Shown in pieces: positions 24,510-37,513 of a DNA stretch of 64,000 nucleotides. The position numbers and the translations under genes are program-made. This stretch comes from Candidula unifasciata (Eukaryota; Mollusca; Gastropoda; Stylommatophora; Geomitridae), in the NCBI GenBank assembly GCA_905116865.2, contig CAJHNH020008453.1, positions 1 through 64,000 on the forward strand, written 5' to 3'. The stretch's first letter is position 1; every line of letters starts with the position of its first letter. The notes below the pieces were generated by a model. The model was not told where the DNA came from and did not search any database. It worked only from the letters and a program-made list of their open reading frames with translations.

Positions 24510-27388
24510 CATATATATATATATAGATATATATATATATATAAGCAGTATATATATATGTATATCTATATAATACATACATACATACCACCAACTGAGG
24601 AGCAGCTTCACCAGCCATTCATCAATTCCCTTTAGCAGAAGCGTTACGAGAATTGCCAGAACGATACAGATGATGATTAGGACAAAGGCAACAGCTGCAA
24701 AACCTGAAAGGTTCAACAACAAAAAACAAAAAACAAAAATAATGAAAGACATAGTTTTCTTTCTTGTTGCGTAGGCAGCAATAAATGCGTCTCCTAGCCC
24801 AACACACGTGACTTCAGCAATACTCCAATTTATTGCTTTATACGGCACAATTATTGCAATGGGTCTATTCTTCTTTCCCACCCACTTCAAAACGGGACCT
24901 CAGAACCCACACACGAATAAATGAATAAACGACTACTTCCGGTCAAAATGGGCGCTAGGCACGGTCTCTGTTGTGAGCCGTGGCAAATTGTTTTTTACTT
25001 CTGCCAGACGGTGGCCGGTGCATTTTTGCTCCATTTGTAGACTGAAAGGAGAGACATCTTATTCAAAGCATATTTATTCCAACTCTGTGCTACCAGTGCC
25101 AGACATGGTCACTCACAACAAACCATAAAAGAAAATTAGTAACCACGGAAATGAGATGTCTGAGAAGGGCTGTAGGTGTGACCATAAGAGATAAGATCAG
25201 GAATGAGATCATAAGAGAAAAAGTCGGCACAGAACTAATTCTGGATTACATACGAAGACAGCAAGTGAAATGGTTTGCCCACTTTAAGAGAATGCCTTGT
25301 GACACCATACCATACAAAGCATACATGGAAAGAGAAGAAGGACGTAGAGCACGAGGTAGACCAAGAACAATATGGAAGGATAACATCAGAGATACTCTAC
25401 AACAGAACCTTATATCTCCCTCGACACCCACAGCGGTAAAAGAGGAAGTGAAGAAGAAAAAGAAGGAGAGTTTCGTCGCCCAGCTTCTTATTTTAGTGCA
25501 TAGCGTGACACTGTGAGCTGCTGATTTCATTTGGAATGTTTTTCTACTGTGACCAACGTGGTGTTGTGAATTGAATTGCAGATTCAGAAAATGGCGCGAT
25601 TCCTGTTGTCGCAATATTAGTGGTGCCATTATGTGATTAAAATTGATCGCGTGTGCAACTGCTGATCTGCTGGTGACTTCTGCTATTATCCATGATGAAC
25701 TGAATTTCTAATGTCGGACTGTTTGTATTAGCACTTCGAATGGCTACCGTATGCTTTTTAATGCGTGTCTATGCTAGTACATATGCTGAGACAGAAGTCT
25801 GTCAATCTTGCCACAAGGGACTGGGATAAACATTCTGTGTGTTTTTAGTTGCCACAGGAGCGGAGCAACTGTGGGTTGACCCGTTTGCTATGAAGCTGAA
25901 ACTAAGATTACCAGATGAAAAAACAGCGTGCTTTATGTCGCGTATAAATAGGGTATGACAACGATAATGATGATTATTGTCACTGACCTATTATCTACTG
26001 TGATGGTTGATGACTCGTGGTATGGACCTGTGGCAAACAGTAGACAGTCTATCTAAAAACACACTAAACCGGACACCCACAGAGCATACACAACAATCTT
26101 TAATGAAAATCACAGATTTACAATAGGACAGTTGACTTCGAGAGGTATGAGATTTCCGTACCCGAAACGCAGGCTGTTCTATCATCACAACTTACTAGAC
26201 ACGCCTTCCCGTTCCCATGGGCATCACCTAGATCCAAACCACTCTCAATACGCACTTATCTTACGCCACTGGGCTCGACTAGAATCGAGAAGTGCCCGCA
26301 CAGTGGGCAGGGGTAGATACTATCATAATAGCCTGCGCAAAAACCGAGCCTGCGTTTCAGAATAACTCAGAACAACTTGTGTAATACATTTATACAGAAC
26401 ACCGTCGCCCTCCAACGCTGCAAAGCGCAGAGACACTGTGCTTCCCTAAGGTTAGTTGCAAATCCTCTTACAGGACGTTGCATAACCAACCCCAACAGCT
26501 CCTGGCTGTTGTGTAGTTTTTTTAGGCAAATTTACGTCCAGTAGTTTGCCATTGGTTTCTGGACGATCGGCTTTCTTGATACCACTGTCGAAACAAACGC
26601 AAGGCGCATGGCCTGCAGCCGGAATCCATCCCGGCATTACGAAGCGTTCGCTTCGACTTAGCCACAGAGCCGACAGGCTTCCCTAAAGAAACAAGGTATC
26701 ACAAGCTATTCGGGCAATAGAATATCACCACAACACGCTAAGATTCTAGTCCTCCTATTTATCAGATGTCTCTGGTCTTCTGTCCGCTGTCAGAATGTTC
26801 CTGCCTCAAAAACTTGTGACTTTTTAGCAACAGTCCGCTGGCTCAGTCGAGACCATATGGACATCTTGGACCCGTCAGTGAGCGTTCAATTCAGCCACGC
26901 TTTATCCTCGCCACTACTGTATCGGGCTGAACTGTATTTTCCATCAGCCATCCCAGCACATACATAGACGTTCATGATTCCACGGTCCTGACCTGTTCGT
27001 CAACTCTCCATCATGCCCTTACACGGAGTACACCATCTCTATGGTATGCACTGTCCTGTGACTGTACACACAGGTTTCTGACAATGATGATGATGTTATA
27101 TCACTGGGAAGAGTGTCAGAAACCACAGGTAAACGAACTATGAAGTTGGTCTATCTATACTTTTAAGAACTTACCCCATATGATATAAGCAACTTGAAAG
27201 CCTGCATACTCGATACTGGCCGTCTAGAAAGAAACGATTAATATAATTATAAACATTCATATATAAAAATTTTATGAAGGGTTGAGTAAGTGAATGAAAG
27301 TGTGGGTGAGAATGCAAGCTTGTGAGTGAGCCAGTCAGTCAATGAGTTTTTTTTTTTTTTTTAATGAACTGAGTGTTGAAGTGTCGGC

Positions 27389-27429
<41 letters not shown>

Positions 27430-27965
27430 TGTGTGCGTGTGCGTGCGTGCGTTTCGTAAGTACTTTTAAGTGGCATGTGCATTTAATGTAAAGTACTTCA
27501 TGATAAGATCATACACAGCTGATGGATTACTTACAAGCTATAATCTAGAGGAAGTGTGCACCTGGAAAATTTCAACAACAACAACAACAAAACATACACA
27601 CACACCTACATACTCATACCAACCTACACACACATATATACACACACATATATACACACTCACACCTACATACCCCTACCAACCTACATACATACCTTAA
27701 TACCCCTACAAACATACACACCTGCGTACCTCCACCAACCTACACACACACACGCACACCTACATACCACTATCTGTACACATACATAATCTAACAAACA
27801 AACAAACACACACACACACACATGTCAACATACCCCACTAACACACACATACACCTCCAATGTCACCCCCCCCCCCACACACACACACACACACCTCCAT
27901 ACAGCCTCTCACCTTCCACAGACTTGCAAACATACACACCTACAAACCACTCACATCGCTCGTAA

Positions 27966-27997
<32 letters not shown>

Positions 27998-30900
27998 TAT
28001 CACACGCATACTCACACACAAACACACACACGCACGCATGCATATATGCACATAATTTCTCTTCTTCAACTGTTATCTGTTTGTCCCACATGTGCTGGAT
28101 TGTTTTAAGGATTAACATCTCGACAATGAGAAGAAAAGGGACGAATCTCAAATTCCCCGTTCATAGATAGAAATCACTTGTACAAGCTCGAAAAGAACGG
28201 TGAGCTTGTAGCCGGTCTGGTGACAGACCAGACGTACACAGTTAAAAACTTCGCCGTCGAGGCAGGCACAAGAGGTCATATCTCCACTTCCACTTACAAT
28301 GTGCTAAATCAGCTCGTCTTGAGAGGAATGAGCATAAAATCACTCAGATGGACGAAGCCGCGGAGAGAGCTTCGAGCTGGATCTGGACGCAGCGGAACGT
28401 CGTGGTGGATGGGCCCTAATATACTGGTCTTAGCCACTAGCTTACTGTAGGTTCCAATGCTAATTGTAAAGCATATATGCATACATATGTATGTTTTTAT
28501 TATGCTGTTTGTGTTTAGGCGTGTTTTTTTGTTTATGTGTATATTTCTTTTCATTATGTTAAACATTTAAACGTGTTTATGGCTGTTTGTGTAATGGTTT
28601 CTGTGGCTAACTGCGTAAATGTTTCTGGATTTAGGATTAGCATACTTTCTTACAATAAACAACGTGAACTTACACACAAAGCGACAGCACTTTGGGTAGC
28701 TGGGGAAGGAATATGTGTGTAGTCTCCCCTGTACATTGCATACAAATTGGTCCTGCAAGGTAAAACGTTCATATGGATAACAATTTATACCAATGCTTTC
28801 ATTGCGAACAAAGTAACATTTTAGCTAGTAATACTAGAGGTTTTAATGAAATGCACGATAACATTTTAACTAGTAACGCTAGAGGTTTTGTGATATAGAC
28901 ATGAACATTTTAACTAGTAACGCTAGAGGTTTTGTGATATAGACATGAACATTTTAACTAGTAACGCTAGAGGTTTTGTGATATAGACATGAACATTTTA
29001 ACTAGTAACGCTAGAGGTTTTGTGATATAGACATGAACATTTTAACTAGTAACGCTAGAGGTTTTGTGATATAGACATGAACATTTAAACTAGTAACGCT
29101 AGAGGTTTTGTGATATAGATATAAACATTTTAACTAGTAACGCTAGAGGTTTTGTGATATGCACGATAACATATTTACTAGTTACGCTAGAGGTTTTGTA
29201 ATAGATACGATTATATTTTAACTAGTAACGCTAGAGGTTTTGTAATACGCACGATAACATTTTAACTAATACCGCTAGAGGTTTTTGTGATATGCACGAT
29301 AACATTTTAACTAGTAACGCTAGAGGATTTGTGATATGCAAGGTAAAATTTTGATTAATAACGCTAGTTATCGGCCGTCCCTAAGCGGGAGACAATTTTT
29401 CGTTTTTCTGAAGTCCCACCCTGACTGTTGCCGGAGGACCTAAATTTAACCGGCCTACTGAGAAATAAAAGCTAGAGTACAGAAGGCAAATGCTATCACC
29501 TTCCAATGATTAGAAACCCAAATATCTCCCTTCCAGTAAAACGGCAAATGGTTATTAGCTCTTCGTCACTACTTTATGCTATCAGTACAGACAATGACAA
29601 TGAATAGGGCACTAGAACATAAAAAAGGTTACAAACAGCACAAAAAGAGACAGGGTTACGAATACCAGCATCAGAGAGAAAGTTAAAATAAGACCATGTC
29701 GGGAATATGTCGACACACAAAGAGTGAAATGGTTCGGCCATCTAGTGAGAATGCAGCCAGAGCTAGCTGCATATGAGACTTTTTTTTTACAGACAAACAT
29801 CTGTGGGGAAGGCCAAGAAAGAGATGGGTAAATGGCGTTGCTGACACCTGCAAAAATAATGAACAAACCCAAGCCACCCGGGAAGCACAAGACAAATACA
29901 GAAAAACACGACACATGGTGAGAGACAACCCGGTGTCAGTGAGACGACTAAAGAAAGAAAGACTGATATATTAATGAATGATTTTAATCATCGACACTAC
30001 CGGTCTCTATACTTTTTTTCAGGTGAGTTCCCCTTTAAATGTACGGCAAGACCCTCTCCCCCCCCCCACCCCCCCACCCCCCCCACCCCCTTTTCTTTTA
30101 AAATCCCCACCCCATCTCCTCCCAAAGCATTAAAAATGTGATCAAAAAAGCACAAAAAAAGAAAAATCACAGGAACTTGGAAAGAAACATGCAGATAATT
30201 CCAGAATCAGTCACCAGTGCTGGCGGTGGAGGTGATGATGATGATTATGATGATTGTAACGAGGTGAATTCCTAGTGAAATCCCAGATAGTTGCTAATTT
30301 AGGGGACAAGTTCAAATGGCCAGGGAAACAAGAGAAACGAGAGAAATGCATGTTTCGATTATCCCGTGTTGTGTGAACAGAGGTACAGGAAAAGCGTGAG
30401 ACTGGAACGGAAGGTTTGAACAAAGAGAGTAGATAGAGTCAGCTGTGTTTGGTCGGCGTGAGAAGAAGGTTGCTTGATGATACGTGAGGCGTATTTCATT
30501 GCGAAACTGGAGGACCAGCTTTAGTAAAGCTCGAGTGCCTGAGTAGAATTGAGTCTAAGTGACCATGTCTAGGGTTATGTAAACATTTGTGTTTGGATAA
30601 TTCAGATGCCATTGTCTATTCTAATAGAACGTCCTGACTGGCAGGTAACTGCAACCATTGTTTAAGTGTCATCTGGGGTAAATGGAGGAACGTCGCTGTA
30701 GCTACAGAGTTACGTGCGAACGTATCAGCTGTCCGTACTGGTGGCAGAGCACTTATGGTTTATAACCGTGTGCAATGACGCTGATTCACATCTCCCGACT
30801 TTACCTTTTTACCTGTTTGTTTTTTAAGTGTCGTCTTGTCGCGGGAGGCTGTCGTGAGCCTGTGTCAACGATTAGGGAGAACTTTGGACATCGACAGAAT

Positions 30901-31531
30901 CTTTTATTGTTGGGTCAGAATAAACAAATGCAACGTTATCATCTTGCTTTGAATATACGTTTGTGTCCAGACTTTATGGCTTGGGTGAGGCACGCACAAG
31001 AGCGAACAGCTAGAACCAGTCAACACTAGCATTGTTGCCACAACACTAGCAAAAAGAGAGAAAAGCAGATGTTTGATTATCAGGTTTGTCAATAACGTTT
31101 GTTGTATGTCAAATAAGAGAAACAGGATTATCAGTATCCTTTTGGTAAGTATCGTTTGTTTTAGATCTAATGAGATAAACAAATAACAATCAGAGATTAG
31201 ATATCATGTTTTATAAATGGCATTTGTTAATGAGGCAAACATAGGATCAGTGTAATGCTTTTTGTATAATTTGTTTTATGTCTAGCATGACATGTGATTT
31301 TTATAAGGATCATTGTTTTCCCATATATACATAATGAGCCAAAAGCGTTTTTGAAAAAAAAAAGAGACAGATCTAATGTTCTGGTATGTCCAAGTATCAT
31401 TTGTTTTAAAATGTCTGCACTATGACACAAACTGGAAGAACAACATAGATACAGTATCGTGTAGTCTTGAAAGTATTCTGTGTTTTATAATATATATCTA
31501 GTGAGACAAACTCAAGGAAAACGTACGTATG

Positions 31532-31575
<44 letters not shown>

Positions 31576-34500
31576 TGTGTGTGTGTGGTGGGGGGTGGGT
31601 GGGTGTGGGTTGTTTGTGTGTGAATAATACATGCCTAATGGGGGAAACATGAGAAAACGAAGATTACGAAAAGAACAATGTATAATTGTGACTGTAGATC
31701 CCAATTATTGTGTAATCAAAGAAATGTTTCAACAACAACAACCAATGCACTGTAAAAATCAAAAGAGGATGCCGGTCGTAAAGACCATCATTCTGCAATA
31801 GCATGCCATCTTTTCAAATGTGGACAAACCGTATCCTAGAACAACGCATTTCATATCATCCAAACACGTCAGACAATGGCAGAACACTAACATCCCTTGC
31901 GGCCGCAGTGATTCGTTACCTTCGCCCTGAGCTGTGTAAACAAAAAGATATGATTCTGCCACTGCGGCTGCACCGGTAAAACAAGCATGTGTGTTTAATA
32001 GTTTTTGAAATTGTACTTCAGTTACAAAAGATTCACAATTTTTTCCCCCTTTATTTATGTAATTGTTACCGTAGTATGCACCTGGCGAGATGCAGCGAAA
32101 TATGCCAGGCAATAAATTGTGCAATCTATTTTTTGGGGGAAGGGGTGGGGTGGGGTGGGGGGTCTTATTTATTTATATTTTGTTATTGTTGTGCAGTGCT
32201 GCAAACAAGAAACACAGAGAAATGCAGCATCACAATTTCCGTGAGCACATTTCATTGTATGAAATTTTTTCGTTTTATTGAACTCCCAGTGTTAACCTAT
32301 CGGTCAATTTTGCTGGTGTTTAACAAGCCTCGTTCAGCTAACACAGATTTATCCGTGTCTATACATGGCCTGAGTTTAGTTAGGGGTCACAGCGTATGAT
32401 ATCGCTGATCTACTATCATCACACTGAACTGTCCCATAGCCGAGACGACCCCTAACAGTGACTATGCCAGCGACGCAGGCAAAAATCTCGTAAGCAAAGC
32501 GAGAAGAAGGACAATATCATGTTATTTGCTATCCAGTGTAATCGTGCTAGCGCCTAATTCTTATCTTTTCTTCTTCTTTTTCGCGTTTACCAGCTGTAAA
32601 CTCTGGCGGAAAGTTCTGGTTGTTCATCCACTTCTGGATTGCAGTCCTGTTCCAGAACTTGAGTGTTGCGTGTGCATTCATTTTACAGATCTGACTCATT
32701 TGTATGCAGATTGCTGGTTCCTTGCCTTTCAGGCAGATGCACTCCGACTTTGAAGGAAGCTCCCAATTAGTTGACTCTTACGATATGCTTGTGGATAGTC
32801 AGTGGGTCTCTTCTTGTTTTGCCTATAACAAGGCCCAGGAAATCCACACGGGAAAATTCTTATCTAAACAGCTTATACATGCGAACTGATTCCGCCTCCC
32901 CTCTGTTAAGTGTATGGCTATGCGTGGCAGCAACCAACCTTGTAATATTTGTAAGCAATACCAGATACGATAAAAAGACATATGTAACGGGTCGTCTTCC
33001 TTCAGTGTATCTAAGACGGCCATATAGATGTCCAAAAAAAACTTGAAATTTGAGATTATCGAAACAAGGAGTTCCACACAGATCTGCAACAGTAGAACAC
33101 AGACTTTAATATATGAAATGAAATCACAAGGATGAAACAAAACATATGCATGCTGAATGTTAAACTAATAATCGACTTCTTAGCGCTCGGGACACTTCCA
33201 TGCGCGCCCCGTCCCTATTTTCAACAACAAAGAGTTCAATTCCGATGTTACTTGTAACTATCTAACTGTACATCCGTCTGCGGCGTCCGTGGCTCAAGCA
33301 TTGCGAGTCCGACTCGTAATTCCAACGTACCGCAATCAAATCCCACTGCTGGCTGCGTGGATTTTTATCATGCTATGGGGCGTCGCAGGTTAACCAAGCC
33401 TAAAATGGGTGCCAGGATGTATGTCCTAGGAAAGTAAAGACGGCCGGCGTAATGCTGACCACGTTACCCAGCTAGTGCCGATTGGTCTGTACAAATATGG
33501 GTCCTCTTTCCATATGCCCGATGGGCCTAAAGGCGCGAAAAAGATCTTTACTTTTACTTTACTTTACTTTGTATATCCGTCTCGTCTTTTCCTTGAGTGT
33601 TGAGCGTCGGCCAGATCCCATGGTAACGCCTAGCAGCTCCATTCCCCTCAGACTGTAATGATCTATTTGACCCTCCGCTCTGTTCATTCGTTTCCAAAGG
33701 GCCCTCACAAGATCTAACTTGTCATACACCAATTCACCACCAAGTGGTACAGGACGCTAACTACCTTAGACCTCTAAAGCGATGCTAGCGACTCTTCGTG
33801 GAGTATGCCTTTTCCGCTTTTCTCAAACAAAGAAAAAAAAATGCAAAATGCCAAAGGATAATACAATTTTAGTTGAGTTTAGTTAAGTTAAGAACGGGTA
33901 TCGCAGTATGTATAACATACTCTAAGCCTTCCGTCCCCATCTTCAGCAGCCAGCGAAGAGCTCTAAATCCGTTGGTACCAATAGAAGTCTGATTATGTGT
34001 TCGTCTGGTACTTTTTCTGAGTGTAGAGTGTCGTTCAGATCCGATGGTCACACAGATCCGCTGGTCACTCCCGACTGGACTATTCTTTCCACACCGTAAA
34101 GAGATCTATCCACGCTACCTAGTTGTTGATTTGTATCCCAAAGGGTATTTTGGTCACATTTCACTTATCATGCATCTATTACCAGCCAGTGTTACAGCAC
34201 CATCCAGTATGTCTGCATGTTAGTATATCACTACACCTGCATAAACAGGAGACTTAGGCAGCGAAGCGTGCCGCTTTGCACGCTGGATGCCTTTCTCAAT
34301 CTTACTCAGCAAGCTTCGGGAGTCTGCTACAATTCATTTTTGCGAGTGAAATTTATTCTCAAGCCAGCGGAAAGCTGATGTGACTGCCTCCATCTCTATT
34401 CTGAAAAAAAATGTTGTTATATAACCCCAATGTTATTTACAGTTAACGCTCTACAAGTTTACCTACAGCTAACAGTTTAAACATACGAATTAATACTTAC

Positions 34501-37430
34501 AACATAAATAATAAATGCAGCTATAAACATGACCGACGCCAGCAGTGAGGGATACCGAAAACCTGAAAAAGCGTTTTAAAATGTATCATCAATGGCATTC
34601 ATAATCTTTGTAAAGTAAAAAAAAAAAAACTTTCTTTAATGCCTTCAGGGGTTTTGGGTATTTTAGCTCATGTCTCTTCTTTGTGTAATATCTTAACCTT
34701 GCGCAGTATCTTATCTCCTGACAAACCAGTGATTACGTCTTCTTGTTACATCATACAGGGCTAGAAATTTGTTGTATAGAGAATTCAGCACTTGGTGGGG
34801 TGATGCGGTTCAGCATCACATTGGCTGCCTTTATTTTCTAGGACTTTGCCTTGAACCGATTTGAGGCTGAATCGAACTGGGAGCCAAAGTCTTTTTTTTT
34901 TAATCCGCAGGCGTTTATTCTCTTCTTCTTCTTCTTTTTCTTCTTCTTTCTTCTTCTCCTCCTCCTCACCCTTCTTCTTCTTCTTCTTCTTCTTCTTCTT
35001 CTTCTTCTTCTTCTTCTTCTTCTTCTTCTTCTTCTGCTTCTTCTTCTTCTTCTTCTTCTTCTTCTTCTTCTTCTTCTTCTTCTTCTTCTTCTTCTTCTTC
35101 TTCTTCTTCTTCTTCTTCTTCTTCTTCTTCGTCTTCGTCTTCTTCTTTTTCTTCTTCTTCTTCTTCTTTTTCTTCTTTTTCTTCTTCTTCTTCTTCTTCT
35201 TCTTCTTCTTCTTCTTCTTCTTCTTCTTCTTCTTCTTCTTTCCTCTTCTTCTCTTCCTACTCCTCCTTGTTCTTCTTTTTATTATTTTTATTATTTGAGC
35301 AAAGAAGACACAAACAATAGATTGCACGATTTATTGCCTGGCGTATTTCGCTGTATCTCGCCAGGTTCACACTACAGTAACAATTACATAAATGAAGCAA
35401 AATCCTTTATAAATGAAGTACCATTTCAACAACGATCAAACACTCTGTTTTTACCAGGGCAGCCGTAAAGACAGAACCATCTCTTTCTGAATACAGAGTT
35501 CTGTGCGCAGGTGACGAATCGCGGAAGCTTCGAGAAATCTTAGCGTTCTGCCATTGGTTGACACATGAAGGATTTGAAATGCGTCGCATTTAGTTACCAC
35601 GTGTCCAGATTTTAGAAGATGGCGTGCTATTGCAGAGGGGTGATCTTTACAGAAGGGTGATCTTCTTCCTCTTCTCCTTCTTCTTCTTCTTCTTCTTCTT
35701 CTTCTTCTTCTTCTTCTTCTTCTTCTTCTTCTTCTTCTTCTTCTTCTTCTTCTTCTTCTTCTTCTTCTTCTTCTTTTACTTCTTCTTCTAAATGTTCACC
35801 GGATGTAAACTCTGGTGGAAAGTTCTGGTTGTTCATCCACTTATGAACTTTAGTCCTGTACCAATTTGAATCTTCCGTTCATGTCTGTTTCATCCATTCG
35901 GCTTATTTTTACGTTGACTGTTCTCTTAGGCAGAGGCACTCTGGCTTAGGGGGAGACCCCTAATTAGTCGAGCCTTACGATAAATGCTAGTTGGAGAGGC
36001 AGTTTGTCTATTCTTGTTATCTCCATCATGTGGCCCCAGAACCCACACATATAGAAAGCACATTGTATAAAAGGTCAGAATTTCTTACTGTTCTCTGTAC
36101 GGTACATCCATGTCTCCAGGAATTCCCTCATATAAGCCTTCAGAATATTAATTACTCCTACTGGTGGTCTAAAATTGACAAAATTATACAAATGATGACA
36201 GTATGACATAATGACAGTATGACAGAATGACATTATAACAGTATGATAGTACTAGCTTCTTCTTCTTCTTCACTTCCTCTTTTACCGCTGTGAGTGTCGA
36301 GGGAGATATAATGTTCTGTTTCTAGCTCTTCTGGCTGCCTCGACCATAAGCACATCGTGCTGTTGTAGAGTTTCTCTGATGTTATCCTTCCATATTGTTC
36401 TTGGTCTACCCCGTGCTCTACGTCCTTCTTCTCTTTCCATGTATGCTTTGTATGGTATGGTGTCACAAGGCATTCTCTCTAAGTGGGCAAACCATTTCAC
36501 TTGCTGTCTTTGTATGTCATTTAGAATTGGTTCTGTGCCGACTTTTTCTCTTATGATCTCATTCCTGATCTTATCTCTTATGGTCACTCCTACAGCCCTT
36601 CTCTGACATCTCATTTCCATGGTTACTAATTTTCTTTTATGGTTTGTTGTGAGTGACCATGTCTGGCACTGGTAGCACCGAGTTGGAATAAATATGCTTT
36701 GAATAAGATGTCTCTTTGTGCTGATTGGGATTGTCTTATGCTGTAAGAGGGGTGCTAGTACTAACACTTTTTTTAAAGACATTTTGTGGGGAGTACAGCA
36801 GAATCAGAATATGACAAAATAATAGTATGAGAGTTTGGCAGACTAATAGTATGACAGTATTACAGTATGAAAGAATACCAGTATGATAGTATGACAGAAT
36901 GACAGTGTGACACTATGACAGAATGTAAGTATGTTATAATACAATTTTGGCATTATATCACTGTGACACTATGACAGACTGACAGAATGAAAGTATGACA
37001 GTGTAACAGAATGATAAAATAACAGTATGGTAATGTTATAGAATGATAGTATGACACAATAACAGTATGAGAGTATGGCAGAATAATAGTATGACAGTAT
37101 GACACTACATTATGACAGAAGGCCAGTATGATACTATGACTGACAGAATGACAGTATGACAGTATGACACTATGACAGATTTGATAGATGCCGCTTTCGT
37201 ACTGAACTTCAAAAGTTCTGATACATGTTACTCTAGGACTGGGCTTTAAAAAGTTGAGTGGATTTAGGAATCGATATCACAGCACTCGGGGCATTCCCAC
37301 AAGCTGTGTCCCCATCTTCAGCAGCCAGTGCAGAGTTCCAATAATAATGATGCCAGTAGCATTCTGATTAAACGTCCGTCTCGCTTTTCCTCTGGGCCTC
37401 GAGCATCTGCCAGAACCTCTCGTCACCCCC

Positions 37431-37474
<44 letters not shown>

Positions 37475-37476
37475 AC

Positions 37477-37513
<37 letters not shown>

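Noticed and set aside
28000..28145. Candidate missing exon with [21 protein letters not shown] on the minus strand
   Set aside because: It has a possible acceptor but no acceptable donor before the CA repeat, and only loose similarity to the human segment.
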